Assembly: GCA_964036155.1 (NCBI GenBank)
Contig: OZ038422.1
Location: forward strand, 2,999,201-3,063,200
Reading direction: 5' to 3'
Length of the DNA stretch: 64,000 nucleotides
Origin: Diploscapter coronatus
Taxonomy: Eukaryota; Nematoda; Chromadorea; Rhabditida; Rhabditidae
Numbering within the stretch: position 1 is the stretch's first letter; each line of letters begins with the position of its first letter. This document shows, in pieces, positions 33,671 through 45,720 of this stretch. A program made the translations under genes and the position numbers. The notes beneath the pieces were generated by a model. The model was not told the DNA's origin. It saw only the letters and a list, made by a program, of their open reading frames with translations, and searched no databases.

Positions 33671-34735
33671 ATGTACAAATACCTGCTCGCTCTCGCCCTG
33701 GTGGCCGTTGCTTTCGGAAAAATCGTTCCTGGAGCCAATCTGAAGCACCGGCCTTCAAACGCAGACGACTGGGACTGCATCTTCTGCGAGATCGTCGTCT
33801 CTGCTCTCGAGGAGCCCGAAAACCGAGGGGATGCCGACAAGGCTGAGGCTGTATGTAGTTTTGCACCATTTTTAGAATTCTAGGTCATAAAATCGGTTAC
33901 ATTTTACTATACATCATTGTCATGGACGTACCTATTTTTTATAGAAATGCTCATTGTGAGTGATATTGGGTCTTGGAATATATGGAAAGTGAAGGATCAA
34001 ATTTGACTTGTATAATTTCAGGCGGTCAATCATGAATGCAAGGAAGTGTTCGGATTCCTGAAATTCCTCGCCGACGACTGCATCGCCTACGCCGACAAGC
34101 ATATGGACCCCATCGTTCACGAGTTGGACAATGATACTCCTCCTGAGGAAGTAAGTAGTAGACTTTCTTCTCAACAATTACTATACATCTATCAAAGCTA
34201 ACAAAAAATGACATATCATGTCTCATACGGTATCTTATGAAATCATCACTCGAAATGAAATGACATAGCGTGACATCATATCTTCTTGCTGGTCATGCTC
34301 TGTACAAATTTAGATGCCTGTGATATTCTCAAGAGACTAGAATGATTTTCTAGCGTTTATAAGGACAATTAAAATGACGTGAGGACGCGCGCTATAGTTA
34401 GGGCTAGTTGAAGGAAGGAAAGCCGGGAGAAATAGTGTGGAAAAAGATAATTTACGTTCTCACGTCTTAACGCTATCCCGTCATTTCTCAGTTGCTGCTT
34501 ATAAGCCCACCTGTGCTCCACACCCACTTGTAATTGACACTCATTTTTTCCTCTAAATTCTTTTAAAAAAGTGGGCGTCAAACACAAGTGGGTGTAGAAT
34601 AAACAAACCTGTTTATAACTTGATGATCCTTTTCAGGTGTGCTTCAACCTGCACGAATGCGAGCAACAGAATCCGCTCAAGGCTGCAGTCGCTAAGGCCG
34701 TCATCAGTCAGAAGGTCAACCAGAAGAAGAACTAA
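33671..34735 (+). CDS. Secreted saposin-B (caenopore-like) protein 2
   Basis: Three exons, 33671-33850, 34022-34150, 34637-34735; 135 residues. A signal peptide (about 1-16) is followed by a longer linker than in its neighbours. Cysteines C36, C39, C66, C80, C105 and C111 reproduce the spacing of saposin 1 (3, 26-27, 14, 25, 6). Motifs: DCIFCEIVVSAL, CKEVFGF, DDCIAYADKHMDPIV, CFNLHEC. A 24-residue basic, lysine-rich C-terminal tail (ending VNQKKN) is absent from the others. GC-rich codons suggest high expression. Intron 2 (486 nt) is largely two foldback elements. AATAAA at 34807. Membrane-active antimicrobial function is inferred from the family only. Confidence 0.88.
34364..34496. repeat. 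Inverted-repeat element, family X copy 2
   Basis: In intron 2 of saposin gene 2. Shares GACGTGAGGACG, GCGCTATAGTTAGG, GGGAGAAATAGTGTGG and CCGTCATTTCTCAGTTGC with copy 1 at 28321-28455. Confidence 0.8.
34498..34619. repeat. Foldback element, family W, abutting the family X copy
   Basis: Arms CCACACCCACTTG and CAAGTGGGTGTAG, with outer TTATAA sequences also pairing. It begins almost where the family X element ends, so most of the intron is repeat-derived. Confidence 0.7.
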
Positions 34736-35393
34736 ATAATAACTGTTTTGTAAATTTAGCGACAAAGTTTCTATTTATTTGAAACCTTGCTACTTGATGT
34801 AATAGCAATAAATGTTTATTTGAAAGTTTATTACCATCACTGAAGCAAACTCTGTTTTCAATTTTTAAAAAATCGACCTTAACGGTTCTTTCATTTTCAA
34901 CATTTAGCATTTTAGTGTTTATTTTGAGACAAATATCTTTATTTTTATCTTTTTAATTTTCTGACAATTTGTTACTTCTGCTCAATATCACAAAGCCGAA
35001 ACTGCATGACATAGAGAGATTACTTGAGCAGGTTTCTTGCTAATCACGCTTTACCTGCATTTTTCATATCAGCAGTGGGAATTTATCATTTATCAATCGC
35101 CAATTCCGATTCTTTTACAGCCGAATAAGGTTAAAGGGCTCCCGGAATGTTTGTCGGAGAGAAGAAAACTCCAGTCTTTTCGAATTTTACGAGCAGCTAC
35201 TTTCGTCATAGCAATTTGAGCTTCTGATGACCAGGAAATCATTCTAATAGTTTCATCATGACAGATTTTTAACGCTCAACTTACTTTTCATTTAAAATAC
35301 CTATAAAATCCAGTCTTGAGTTTTTTCTTGAAATAACTTAATTTTGATATCAACATCATTAAAAATCGTGATAATTTTAGCGAATTGTTCAAG
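34736..35393. other. Intergenic between saposin genes 2 and 3
   Basis: Contains the saposin 2 AATAAA (34807-34812) and an acceptor-like ATAATTTTAG at 35371-35380, just upstream of saposin 3. No gene seen. Confidence 0.55.
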
Positions 35394-36117
35394 ATGAATA
35401 AAATCTTGCTGGCCCTACTTGGGTTCGTCGCTTTGTGTCTCGCAGTTCCAGTCAGCAAGGATGGGTTTCTTGAATGCGAAATGTGCAAAATGGCAGTTCT
35501 ACAGGCAGTAGCTCCGGCTGATCGAGATACTAAGGAAATCGAAACGGTCAATCATTTTGATTTTTATAGCCTCTTGTACCAATCAATCATTGAAGTTAAT
35601 AGTTTTTTTTTTCAAATTACGAGGAATTTTGAAACTATTTAAATCGAATGATTTTTAAACTGATTATTATTAGAATGACAACGATGAAAGAAGAGGCCTT
35701 GCTATTCCACACTCACTTTTTGAGGAGAGTTGGGAAGAAAGGTAAGGGAAAAGGAAAAAGCGGGTGTGGGTGTGGAATAGAATAGGCCCGACGAGAGAGG
35801 ATGAGAGATCAATTGCTCTAAAAATCCGTAAATTCAATTTGGAATAAATTGAAACGTTTTCATCATTAAGCATTTCCAGGACTTTATCAAAGAATGCACA
35901 GAAAAGCTGAAAGTGCCATTTTCGAATAAGGAGTGCACGGTGAACTTTTCTAATCGAAAGTAAACAAAAATAGAACTTTCAGAAGTACGCTCAGGAAAAA
36001 ATGGGTCCTATCATTCGAGAATTGGGTAAGAATTTGTTTTTAATGTAATTAAAATATTTTATTTCAGAATCCGGTGCAGCCCCTGAAGACGTTTGTATGA
36101 AGCTTAAAGAATGCTAA
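35394..36117 (+). CDS. Secreted saposin-B (caenopore-like) protein 3
   Basis: Four exons, 35394-35546, 35880-35939, 35983-36025, 36068-36117; 101 residues. Exon 1 has the same length (153 nt) and layout as saposin 1, with DRDTKEIE conserved near its end. Signal peptide about 1-18; cysteines C28, C31, C57, C70, C95 and C101; motifs CEMCKMAVLQAV, NKECT, GAAPEDVCMKLKEC, where the last cysteine is the final residue. Compared with saposin 1, the middle exon is split by a 43-nt intron (35940-35982) and the last two exons are joined at a different place. The intron 1 donor is GTCAAT, weak but in phase. Intron 1 carries a family W foldback. AATAAA at 36161. Confidence 0.85.
35694..35789. repeat. Foldback element, family W (intron 1 of saposin gene 3)
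   Basis: Arms GGCCTTGCTATTCCACACTC and GTGTGGAATAGAATAGGCC with a purine-rich loop; the best preserved family W copy here. Confidence 0.75.
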
Positions 36118-38124
36118 AACATAATTTATTTCCAATTTTTAATTTGTAAAAATAGCGGCAAATAAATATTCCTATTCTGAAACAAATCGATTGATAAATT
36201 TTTCCAACCTAAAAGTCCCCTAATCCTTATCAATATTTTCCTGTTTTATTAATGATGGTTATTCCGCTCTGAAATCAATGACGCTTGTTGATAAATCGGA
36301 TTGAAGCATCAAAATTTAAAATAAGTTTCGGAAAAATGATTGTCTAACTAAAAATGAAAATACCATGGTACACGAATACGAATGAAAAAGAAAACAAACC
36401 AAATCGATGGCATGATTTATGAAAATCTAATCGATACAGGTTATAGGTCAACCTGCAATATTTTGCATGTATTTCGTCTTTTTATTTTTCTATCCCTTTT
36501 CCCTCTTTCTCGACACGTTTCGATATCATTTGATCTCCAAATGCGCGAGAAAAACGTCGAAAATTTTCACCCTTTATCGATTTTTCCTCCATACCTACTT
36601 GCTTCATTATTTTCTACATCTAAACAATAATTTCAAATTGAAGTTTTAATAATTTAAACATATTTGAAGACAAAATGCAAGGTCGTATTGAAACTATTAG
36701 AATTTTATTTAGTTTCGAGAAATTTGAACCATTTTTATCTTCAAGTTTTAAGGAGCCATCACTTTTATCTATTTTTTCTGGAACATCATAGATCGTTTCT
36801 GGATGACGGCTTTATTTGCCTAATAACCATCGCTCGTCCGAGTTGTCACCCCACTTCCCATTCTGCATTTTTCGTCTAAAAATCGAACGGTTCTATTTCA
36901 TTCAGCAGATACGTATAGTGGTGAAAAATGCGTCGATATTTCACTCGTCAAATTTATATCGTATTTTTAAAGTCTGATAACTTGGACTTATTTTGGAATA
37001 TACCAAAATGCCATGAAGTCAAAAATTGATTTAATCCTTCATGCGTGGTTTTCATTCTTCTCTTTTACCTGGAAACTCGAACGGTTATTCTTTCAGCGAT
37101 ACTCCTTATGATAATGATAAAGACATCAATATTTCTCCTTTTGATAACATTATCAACTATCGTTTCATCCAGTTTGTATGTCAATTCTCAAAACAGTCTC
37201 ACTTGAAAATAGATTTATTTCAATTTCCGAAAACGTGAGACGAGGTGTTTCTAAATTTTAGGGCGAATATATTTAGAAAAATTATTCCAATGCATCTTGT
37301 TTGCCAAGTTCGTCCGAAATATTAAATTTACTAGCTTTTTTTTCATTATTACTCATCACATTAAAGATTGATAACAAATTTTTTAGATCTGTTTCAAATA
37401 AATTCCGATGAAAGTCTAATTTTCAGATTTTGTTCCTCTAGAAAAACTCACAATAGTTTGAAAATAAGCACTATTTATCATATGGAGGAATGGGTTGAAA
37501 CACTTCATCCATGGTTATTTACTCAATTTTTACTCAACAACACAATTGTCTTTTCCTCTCTTTGCCCTAATGAAATAACAAAGAAAAAAAGCGAATGAAG
37601 GCAAGAGAGATGAGAAGAAAGCTAAAACTGCTAGAGGATATCTTTAGATCCCTTAGATTCCTTATCGAATCTCTCTAGACTGGAACTTTCCTACCGCAAA
37701 TATCCCCCTTATGCGGTGAATTATTCCAGTCAGCTTTGAATTGACTATCCCTGATAATGGGACGGGAGAAATTATGATCGAGTTTTTGTGGTGGAAAAGT
37801 CCCAAGTCTAATTTCTTCGGGAAATCTTGCCTTCTATTCTCGGACTTTTGTTATTTATTATTTTCCGTAAATTCTTCGTTTTATTCTACAAGTTTTTTCC
37901 TCGAATGAATCATCGAAATTCATTTTCTTTGTCTTTTAAATTTGCGTAATTTTCAAAATAATTAGTAAGAAAAATGTCAACATTTTTAAACATTGAGTTT
38001 TCCATAGTAGTAATTTTATTGTTCCACGTTCATAGTTTCCCCTAACGCGATTTCTACATTCCACTCTAAACTCAGTGCATTTGAATGTTTTAGCAACGCC
38101 AACAGCCGCTATTTTGCTTGATAG
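36118..38124. other. Intergenic between the saposin cluster and the synthetase gene
   Basis: AT-rich with one family Z repeat (37678-37809) and an acceptor-like GAATGTTTTAG at 38083-38093 before the synthetase start. Short frames in this stretch have no support. Confidence 0.55.
37678..37809 (+). repeat. Inverted-repeat element, family Z copy 2
   Basis: Left end GGAACTTTCCTACCGCAAAT, right end TTGTGGTGGAAAAGTCCCAA; matches the reverse complement of 12531-12660 throughout, including the ATATCCCC and CTATCC...GGGACG blocks. Confidence 0.75.
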
Positions 38125-41100
38125 ATGGGCCCTCCGACCGGCATGAATCATTGTGAAGTAGCAACGAATGGCTCTACTGCTTCAGGTATACAAATTCATA
38201 TCGAGAAATCACTGCTATCATAAATTTGAATATATGCTTTGAAAAATCACATATGACGACTAGTTTTACTGATGCACAATTTCCACGACAGCGACTGAAA
38301 TATAAGTTTCAGGAAAGTAGATACAATTGTTAAATAATGATTAATTTGATTATTTGGTAACTCATAATCAGTTTCAGGAATTGTGTATTTTAGGAGCTAT
38401 TCGGAAACCGCACGACATCAAGGATCTCAAGACGAGCGAAATAGTGTATGACTAGGGCGGGGTTTCTTTTCCCATACTATTTCGCACGTCTTTGAGATCT
38501 TAAATGTCGTGCGGTTTATAATGTTGCCTATTTTAGGTGATACCTCCCCAATAAAATCCGTCGATGACATGAATCTGCCCGACAACGGCCTGCATGCGCA
38601 GTTCTATCAACCACCTGCTAACTTGAACACCCAAGAGCTGCAGTTCAAAAGGATTATCGAGAAGAAATATAATGTTCAACTTGGTATTATTGGCGCTGAC
38701 CGATTACTTGAGAAAAAATAAAAGGGGCAAAAACTTGGTGAATATAAATTAACGCGTAATTCGCAACAGACTTTACGTTATGGTATCATATTCAAGGAAT
38801 GACTTTGACGACTATTCGTCATTACACAGTGCACACTTTGTGTATTCGAATTTGTGCATCGTTTATTTCGTTTTAAGTAATCGGTCGTTCACAGTAAAAT
38901 GATTGAATTTTTAATTAAAGCGAAAAATTCAGCGAATTACCGTGATTTTCATGCGTGGAGCTGTAAAAATTACGACACTTTCTGGGAGGACCTTGTGCAC
39001 TTCGCTAAAATTAAACTTGGTGGATCGTATAAACAGGTTAATTTCTCTGCGAATAAATTTATCTTTTTGCTAATCTAGGTGATCGATAAATCGAAAAAGA
39101 TTTCGGATTTCCCAAAATGGTTCGATAATGCGACGCTGAACTACACCGAGAATTGTCTGAGGGGAAATGACAACGATCCTGCTTTTATTAGGTCAGATAA
39201 ATCCAACAGTTCAACAACCAAATGAGCCAAAAGTATTTACTGGTTTTATCATATCATTATCCCTTTTCTTGAAACAGAACAAAAACTATAAAAGAAATAT
39301 TGTGTAACGTTTATTATCGAAGAATTAGAAGATGGCCTATCTATATATTTATTATAAATAGGTTCACAACCAAATTTTCATTAATTATTTATGATAATTA
39401 GCGTATCTTTATCGAAATTTCTGAAACATAATAAATTATCGCATTTAGCGCTCATCTCAATTGCGAAACCATTACCCACACCTACGCTCAATTACGAGAC
39501 GATATCGAAAGGATTGGAATGGCGTTGAGAAATTCTGGTAATCATTTGAAATATGAAATAGTACTACTTTGATTCCAAACAAGTTTCAATTTTACATTTA
39601 GAAAATTTTTAAACGTTTCAAGAACAGACTTCATCAAGTTCATATTTTTTTAAAATTAAGTTTCGTAAAAGAATAGTAAATAACTGCTTTAGTATTCAAT
39701 TCTAAATTTTTAAATGTTAGAAGCATATTTTGAAATTCAGGAGTACAAATGGGCGACACCATCTGTGGATTTATGCCGAATAGCTACGAAACTGCAGTGG
39801 CTCTGTTCGCTTCTGCTGCAATCGGAGCAACTTGGTGCAGTGCGTCGGTTGACTTCGGACATGCCGGGGTGCTCGATAGATTTAGACAGGTATGCCATTT
39901 ATCTCTATTAAATGTCAGGCAATTAATACAAGTAGCACCGACAAAAAATGTATAAAATTAACATGATATGCGAGTTTTCTTAGCTGAAAAGTTTGATATC
40001 CAGCACTCTATTACTAAATCCTTACTCTATACCTTATGGGTAAGCTATTACTTTTCAATTGACTCAAAATACGCATATTCGTTAAATTTTTAGCTACTAC
40101 TTTTATTAATGGCCAAACGTCATATCATTAAAATATTTAAACCAGTTATTCTTACTAATACTTATAACTGATTGAAACAACTCAGTTCTCATAATTGAAT
40201 TTGTTTGATATCTTTAAAAATTTTGTGCAGCATAAAGACATGGATGAAAAAATAGCGTTTCGCTTCAAATCAGTTAACATCCTAGGTCAAGCCCAAAATT
40301 CTCTTCACTGTCGAAGCCGTCACGTACAAGAACAAGCGATTCGACCTGACCGAGAAGTTGAATAAAGTTGTTGAGGGTAAGGTGCAGAATATTTAATATT
40401 AATCACAAAATTTTCGAAACAATAATTTGCTTAGGCTTGCCATCCCTTGAAAAAATCGTTCTCGTCAATAATCTGAACTCGCACATCAATTTCGATTCGT
40501 ATTCTCACTCCGAGAAGTTCGTCAATTTCGACAGCTTCAAAGTGCCGTCGAGTGAAGTACCCAGTCCGTTCTACTACGAGCAGGTATATTTCATGATATT
40601 ATTGATTGGGAGAGAACGCGTCGATATTCAAAACTATACGCTAATCGTCTCTCGTCCTCTTCTACGCGCGACTCGCTATTTCGCTCCTCCAAATTCGATT
40701 TCTAATTGCTGCTGCATGAATATCGACTTCCGCTCCAATCAACCATACCAGTATAATTTTAATTTAGCCTACTTTCATATTTTATTTTAATTCTTAAATC
40801 TCCGTACACAGATTTTATTGTATTAAATTATGAAAGTGCATAAATATTGAAACCTACAAATTTCAGGTCCCATTTTCTCATCCTCTATTTGTAATGTTCA
40901 GTAGTGGAACGACCGGGATTCCGAAATGTATCGTTCATACTACTGGGGTAGGATTACTATTTTTAGTCTAAGTGGACATTTGATGCTTCAGGGAACTTTA
41001 CTAAAGCACGTCGAAGAGCATTTGATACAGGGCGATTCTCGATCTGAAGACAGGATGTTGTTCTACACGACTTGTGGATGGATGATGTACAATTGGTGAG

Positions 41101-44003
41101 TGGTTTTGAAAATCTAGGTTTCAACAAATATAATAGAGAAGTTTTATTACTCAAATATAAGTATTCCCATTCCCACTTGACGGCTTCATTTAAAAGCCTG
41201 GCATTATTAGATTTAGGGTTGAGATTTCAATGTGTTTCAAACATTTACATGAATAATATCGACGAAATTAAAGCGTTTCACTAGATGAGCGACCTCATAG
41301 ATCAAGTATTTGATATAAGATGCAAATTTGCAAAAATTCTATAGGTTTTGAAAATTGGTATGAGTCACCATGAAAAGTTCATTCGCTTTTTATACTATGC
41401 TGAAATTGATGATAATAAAGCCACTATCATAAATCTAGGAATTAGGAAATCACAAGTTTTAAATATTTACCTGCAAAAACCATATGATAATAATCAGATA
41501 TCAACGTTTTCATAAGATAACGAATTGCCTAGAAAGAAAGACTTTTCGAAATTTCAGGCTAATCTCTTTCCTCTATTGCGGCGGTTCAATAGTTCTGTAC
41601 GACGAAAGCCCACTAGAGCCGGATCCTCATATTCTGCTGAAAATCGCTGCCAAAACGAAGTGCACGATGCTAGGAATGGGCGCGAAGTTATACGACGAAT
41701 TCACCAAGATGAATGTTGATTTCAGTAAGTTTTCAAAACTTTTAGAAAACAAAACAAACAAATATTTTCAGAATCCCTCTATGACTTGAGCAATCTACGA
41801 ACAGTTTACTCAACTGGATCACCACTGAAAGCAGCTTCATTTGAATTCATCAACGATCATATTCAACCTAGGGTTGGTAGCACAGTGTTATATTTGATAA
41901 TAAGGTATCTTGTATTTTACCCCTTTTTCTGGAAAATAGCAAAAGGAAGAGAGGAAAGGGGGTAAAAAGTACGAGAGGGTAGGGGCAACTTAGAAGTCAA
42001 AAATACAAGAGGCCGATAATGAGATATACTGCACTTTATTGTAGGTATTCAAAAATGTTGGCTGAAATTATCATCCAACCTAATTTTGTGCGTTTAAAAC
42101 GAATCAGAAATAGGTTTCAGAGTTTTTCAAGGTGTTTTTGCCAAAAAAATAAGACAGTCCATACACGTTGGGTCGAGGATAAAGTAATTCTCAATTGACC
42201 ATATTATTTTAGGTCCTAATAGCTTCAATATCGGGTGGAACGGACATAATCGGATGCTTCATGGGTGGATCGTTCTCTCTGCCAGTTGTTCCTGGTGAAT
42301 GTCAATGCCTGTTCCTGGGTATGGATGTCAAGGCTTTCGATTCGAATGGTATGACACACACGGCATCAAGCTAATCGTATTCTTCAGCAAACGTTATATC
42401 TATCAAAATTGCTGAAACGTAAAACTATTTCTGCTCGTTCTTAATGCACCTGCTTAAAAGCCATAATTTTCGAAAATGTCTCAAATAATTTGTGGACCAC
42501 ACATGAATTTCGCTTCATTAGTTTTATGTTTGATTGAGCTGCTATAAGTAGAAAATAAGATGATCATTATATACGGAGATGAAATTTAGGCCGCCCAATT
42601 GAAGACGAGCAGGGCGAATTGGTCTGTCTGACGCCTTTCCCCTCGATGCCATCGCATTTCCTCGGCGATGAGAATCACAAGAAGTACAAGAAGGCCTATT
42701 TCGAGAGGTACTATAATGGAATATTTGACCTAGAGCTATTTCAAAATAAGACAGCCTGAATGATTCGTTACTTCACCACTTCGTAGCCAATAGCAAAAGA
42801 TCTCTCCCTACCTCGTACTATATACCCTTAAATATAAATTACGAAATAACGAACTATCAAAATTATCACATAGATCATCACAAATAGTAATACTTTTCTC
42901 ACTACTGAAAAATTTCTCTTCAATTCCGAATTATCAATGCCACGATGTTACGAGGTGCCTCAAAGCTGTAATTGAGAATTTACCTATAAAAATTAAGATT
43001 CGATGGGATCTGGGCCCACGGCGACTACTGTCAGATCAGTTCTGTGACCGGAGGAGTCGTGATGCTGGGCAGGAGCGATGCGACGTTGAATCGAGGTGGA
43101 GTGCGAATTGGCACCGCGGAGATCTACTCGGTCGTCGACACGTTCAGTGAGATCTCCGACTGTATCGTTGCGGGACAGAATAGGTATGAAAAGGCAACGC
43201 TGTAAACCGCACAACATACGAAATAGTATGGGAGAAGAGATCCTGTCAGCCAATACTCGCCTGTCTTAGCCATAAATTCTTAACAAATAGGCTAGAAAGA
43301 AAGCAAGTAACACACATGAGAAAAAACTAATTTCTCAAGATGGTCAACTAATCTGAAACGAATTCAGACCGGACGTCGAGGACGAGCACATCATTTTGTT
43401 CGTGAAAATGTCTGAGGAGCAGAAACTGACGGATGAAACTCGTCGGAAACTTTCCCTGCAAATCCGAACGCTCATGTCGCCGAGACACGTGCCGAATGCT
43501 ATCCACGAAATTGCTGATATTCCGGTAAGATGCTTGATTTTTGAGAGGAAATATGATAATTTGTATCGTTGATTGGCAAGAAAGTCGATATTCATACAGC
43601 AGTTAGAAATAGAATTTGGAGGAACGAAATAGTGAGTCGCGTCGAAGAGAAACGAGATGAATCACGCAATGTTTTAATATCGACATTCTGGTTAAGTTTT
43701 TATAGAATTACTAGAAGTTTCGGAACTGGTCCGCCTGATCAATTAAATGAGATATAGATGTTTTCAAGAGAAAATCTTTTGAAACATCATCATTTTCAAA
43801 ATTAAAGATAAATAATTTCAGTACACCAACTCTGGCAAAAAAGTCGAGCTAGCCGTAAAACAAGTGATCAACGGAGAAACTGTTAGTTAATTTTTGACAA
43901 TTCGAAAACATTGAAAATAATAAAATTTTAGGCCGCAAATACCTCATCGTTGCGTAATCCAGAATCATTGAATCACTTTGCAAAATTCCAGATTAAACAA
44001 TAA
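38125..44003 (+). CDS. sur-5: Acetoacetyl-CoA synthetase (SUR-5 type)
   Basis: ATP-dependent activation of acetoacetate to acetoacetyl-CoA; ANL-superfamily enzyme, likely cytosolic. Eighteen exons: 38125-38185, 38537-38683, 38921-39036, 39079-39191, 39449-39537, 39741-39889, 40286-40376, 40435-40583, 40867-40947, 40992-41095, 41558-41724, 41772-41872, 42213-42348, 42590-42707, 42998-43183, 43368-43524, 43822-43881, 43932-44003. All phases close to 698 residues, close to my recollection of about 700 for Caenorhabditis SUR-5. Motifs: N-terminal [18 protein letters not shown]-loop [10 protein letters not shown] near residue 318, [37 protein letters not shown], and C-terminal [11 protein letters not shown] with the catalytic lysine near 660. 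No broken codon seen. Introns 1, 2 and 12 contain foldback elements; intron 15 has a half copy. The symbol rests on family resemblance, not on synteny. Confidence 0.93.
38403..38519. repeat. Long-armed foldback element in intron 1 of the synthetase
   Basis: Two arms of about 48 nt (38403-38450 and 38471-38518) pair at roughly 41 positions, with only about 20 nt of loop. Arm starts AAACCGCACGACAT and contains GCGAAATAGT. A single diverged arm-like fragment sits in intron 15 at 43203-43232. Confidence 0.85.
38730..38896. repeat. Inverted-repeat element, family Y copy 3
   Basis: In intron 2 of the synthetase. The right end (GTGCATCGTTTATTTCG, TTTTAAGTAATCGGTCGTTC) matches other copies; the left end is decayed. 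Confidence 0.65.
41902..42015. repeat. Foldback element, family W-like (intron 12 of the synthetase)
   Basis: TATCTTGTATTTTACCCC at the left pairs with sequences ending AAAAATACAAGAGGCC at the right; purine-rich interior as in family W. Confidence 0.55.
43203..43232. repeat. Half copy related to the 38403 foldback
   Basis: TAAACCGCACAACATACGAA then ATAGTATGGG resembles one arm of 38403-38519 with internal deletion. Confidence 0.55.
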
Positions 44004-45416
44004 CTTCTTCGCCATTTTTACTATCAATATTTAGATAGGCAACAAATTTATGTTTTGTAGCAGTTAAAATTTAAAAAATAATTTTTTTTTTAAATACAAT
44101 TCAGATATATGATATTTTTATCCTGAAAAATTCCGATTGAATTATTTTCATTTCCTACAGTTATTTAGATATGCAACAATTTTTTGGGTGTAGCAATGAA
44201 AATGTTCTATTTTCAATTATAATCTGAAAATTATATCCGTTTAAACTTAAAATTTTTAAATTATCACTTTTCAAAGCCGGTCCTTTGTTACCTACAAAAT
44301 TTCGAACATTCAAATTATTACTCAATGTGCTAATAATTTATTTTCGCCTTAACGATTTTATGAAAATAAATAAATCATTTTATCTAACTGTTCATTGTGA
44401 AATTAAATATCATTTCTCTAAGCTCAAAATCACTATTTCTATCATACGTTTCTGGAGCGAATTTTTTTCGAGGGGATTCTTAAGTGGATAGGATTTGCCA
44501 TTGTCTGTCAAAATTCAAGGAACGCTGTCCCAAGGATCGAAAAGCTTTGGTTCCGCTTTCACTTTGAGCAAAATCATTTGTTCAAAATGTTTTTAAGATT
44601 CGAATTTGATTCAGACTTTATGCTTTTTGTTTGAACGGGTTATTTTTATGAGAAGCTTATGTGGCATACAAAAATAGGGAGTTTATTTTTTTAAACTCAT
44701 GGCATTTCTTTCTTTACGCTCTCTAACAAATGTTAAAGGATATCTATAGTGAACTGTCTAGAATATTTTATCGTGGTGCTGCAATATTTTCTTTCTGCCA
44801 ATGCTTTATCAAAATCCACAAAGTGCATTGCAATTTCGATGAATAAACGCTTGTCATTGTTCGAATTTATTCGTTCTCGAAATAGCATTCAAATTTTAGA
44901 GAAAGAAAGTGTGATATTCTAATGCGCGAGTGAAATACTGCATATTTTCAGGATGGCTAAAGATTTCGCCATTCTCTAAAAATAGAACGAAAATTCGATA
45001 GAATTAGAGAAATTTGCCATTTGATGGTTGCGAAATAGCGCTGCGAAATGAGAGGACCAAGATATAAATCAGGAAAATAGTGTTATTTTTAAAGAGAAGA
45101 AGAAAGAACGGATGAAGTGCGCTTCCCGGCTTGCATAATGTGGTATCCGGCGAGGAGGAGTGGTGAAGGAATCTAGGAAATAAGGGGTTAGAGAGCTCGA
45201 TAAAGTATTGGTCAGTTGAGAAATTTAGAGAAGAAGAAGGAAAGAAAGAAAAGGGGAGAAAGAGAAGGAATAGAGAGAATGATAAATGAGGAGACAGAAA
45301 AGATGACAGATTGGTCAAAAGAGGTGCGGAAATGAAAATGGGAAATAAGTGAGTCCTGGCGAAGCAAGGAGTCCCATATTCGCATAAGAATAAGGGCCAG
45401 CTGCAACCTATTTCTT

Positions 45417-45720
45417 CTGCTCTCTCAGAATTCAGTGCTATTTCTCCAACGCTAATTCTTTGCCAACACTATTTTATTGGGAACCTCTTTGTGTCTGAAT
45501 TCTTCTCTCTCCTTTAATGCAATGATATTTTCCTTTTTCTAAATCCTTTGCTAATTCTATTTCTCTTGCTCTGCGTCTTGAAATAATGCTATTTTCTCAG
45601 GAACCTCTTTATATCTATGCTTCTTTCTCTCTCTTCAAATCTAACATTATTTTGCTCGAACCCTTTATATCTCTGACTTCTTTGTACTCTTTGGATATCC
45701 CATGCTATTTCTCGAATCTC
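45417..45720 (+). repeat. Pyrimidine-rich degenerate repeat tract
   Basis: Segments such as GGAACCTCTTTGTGTCT, GGAACCTCTTTATATCT and CGAACCCTTTATATCTCT recur roughly every 60-120 bp, interspersed with TTCTCTCTCCTTTAAT-like stretches. Sequence of similar texture recurs near 47.8-48.0 and 49.65-49.8 kb. Confidence 0.45.
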
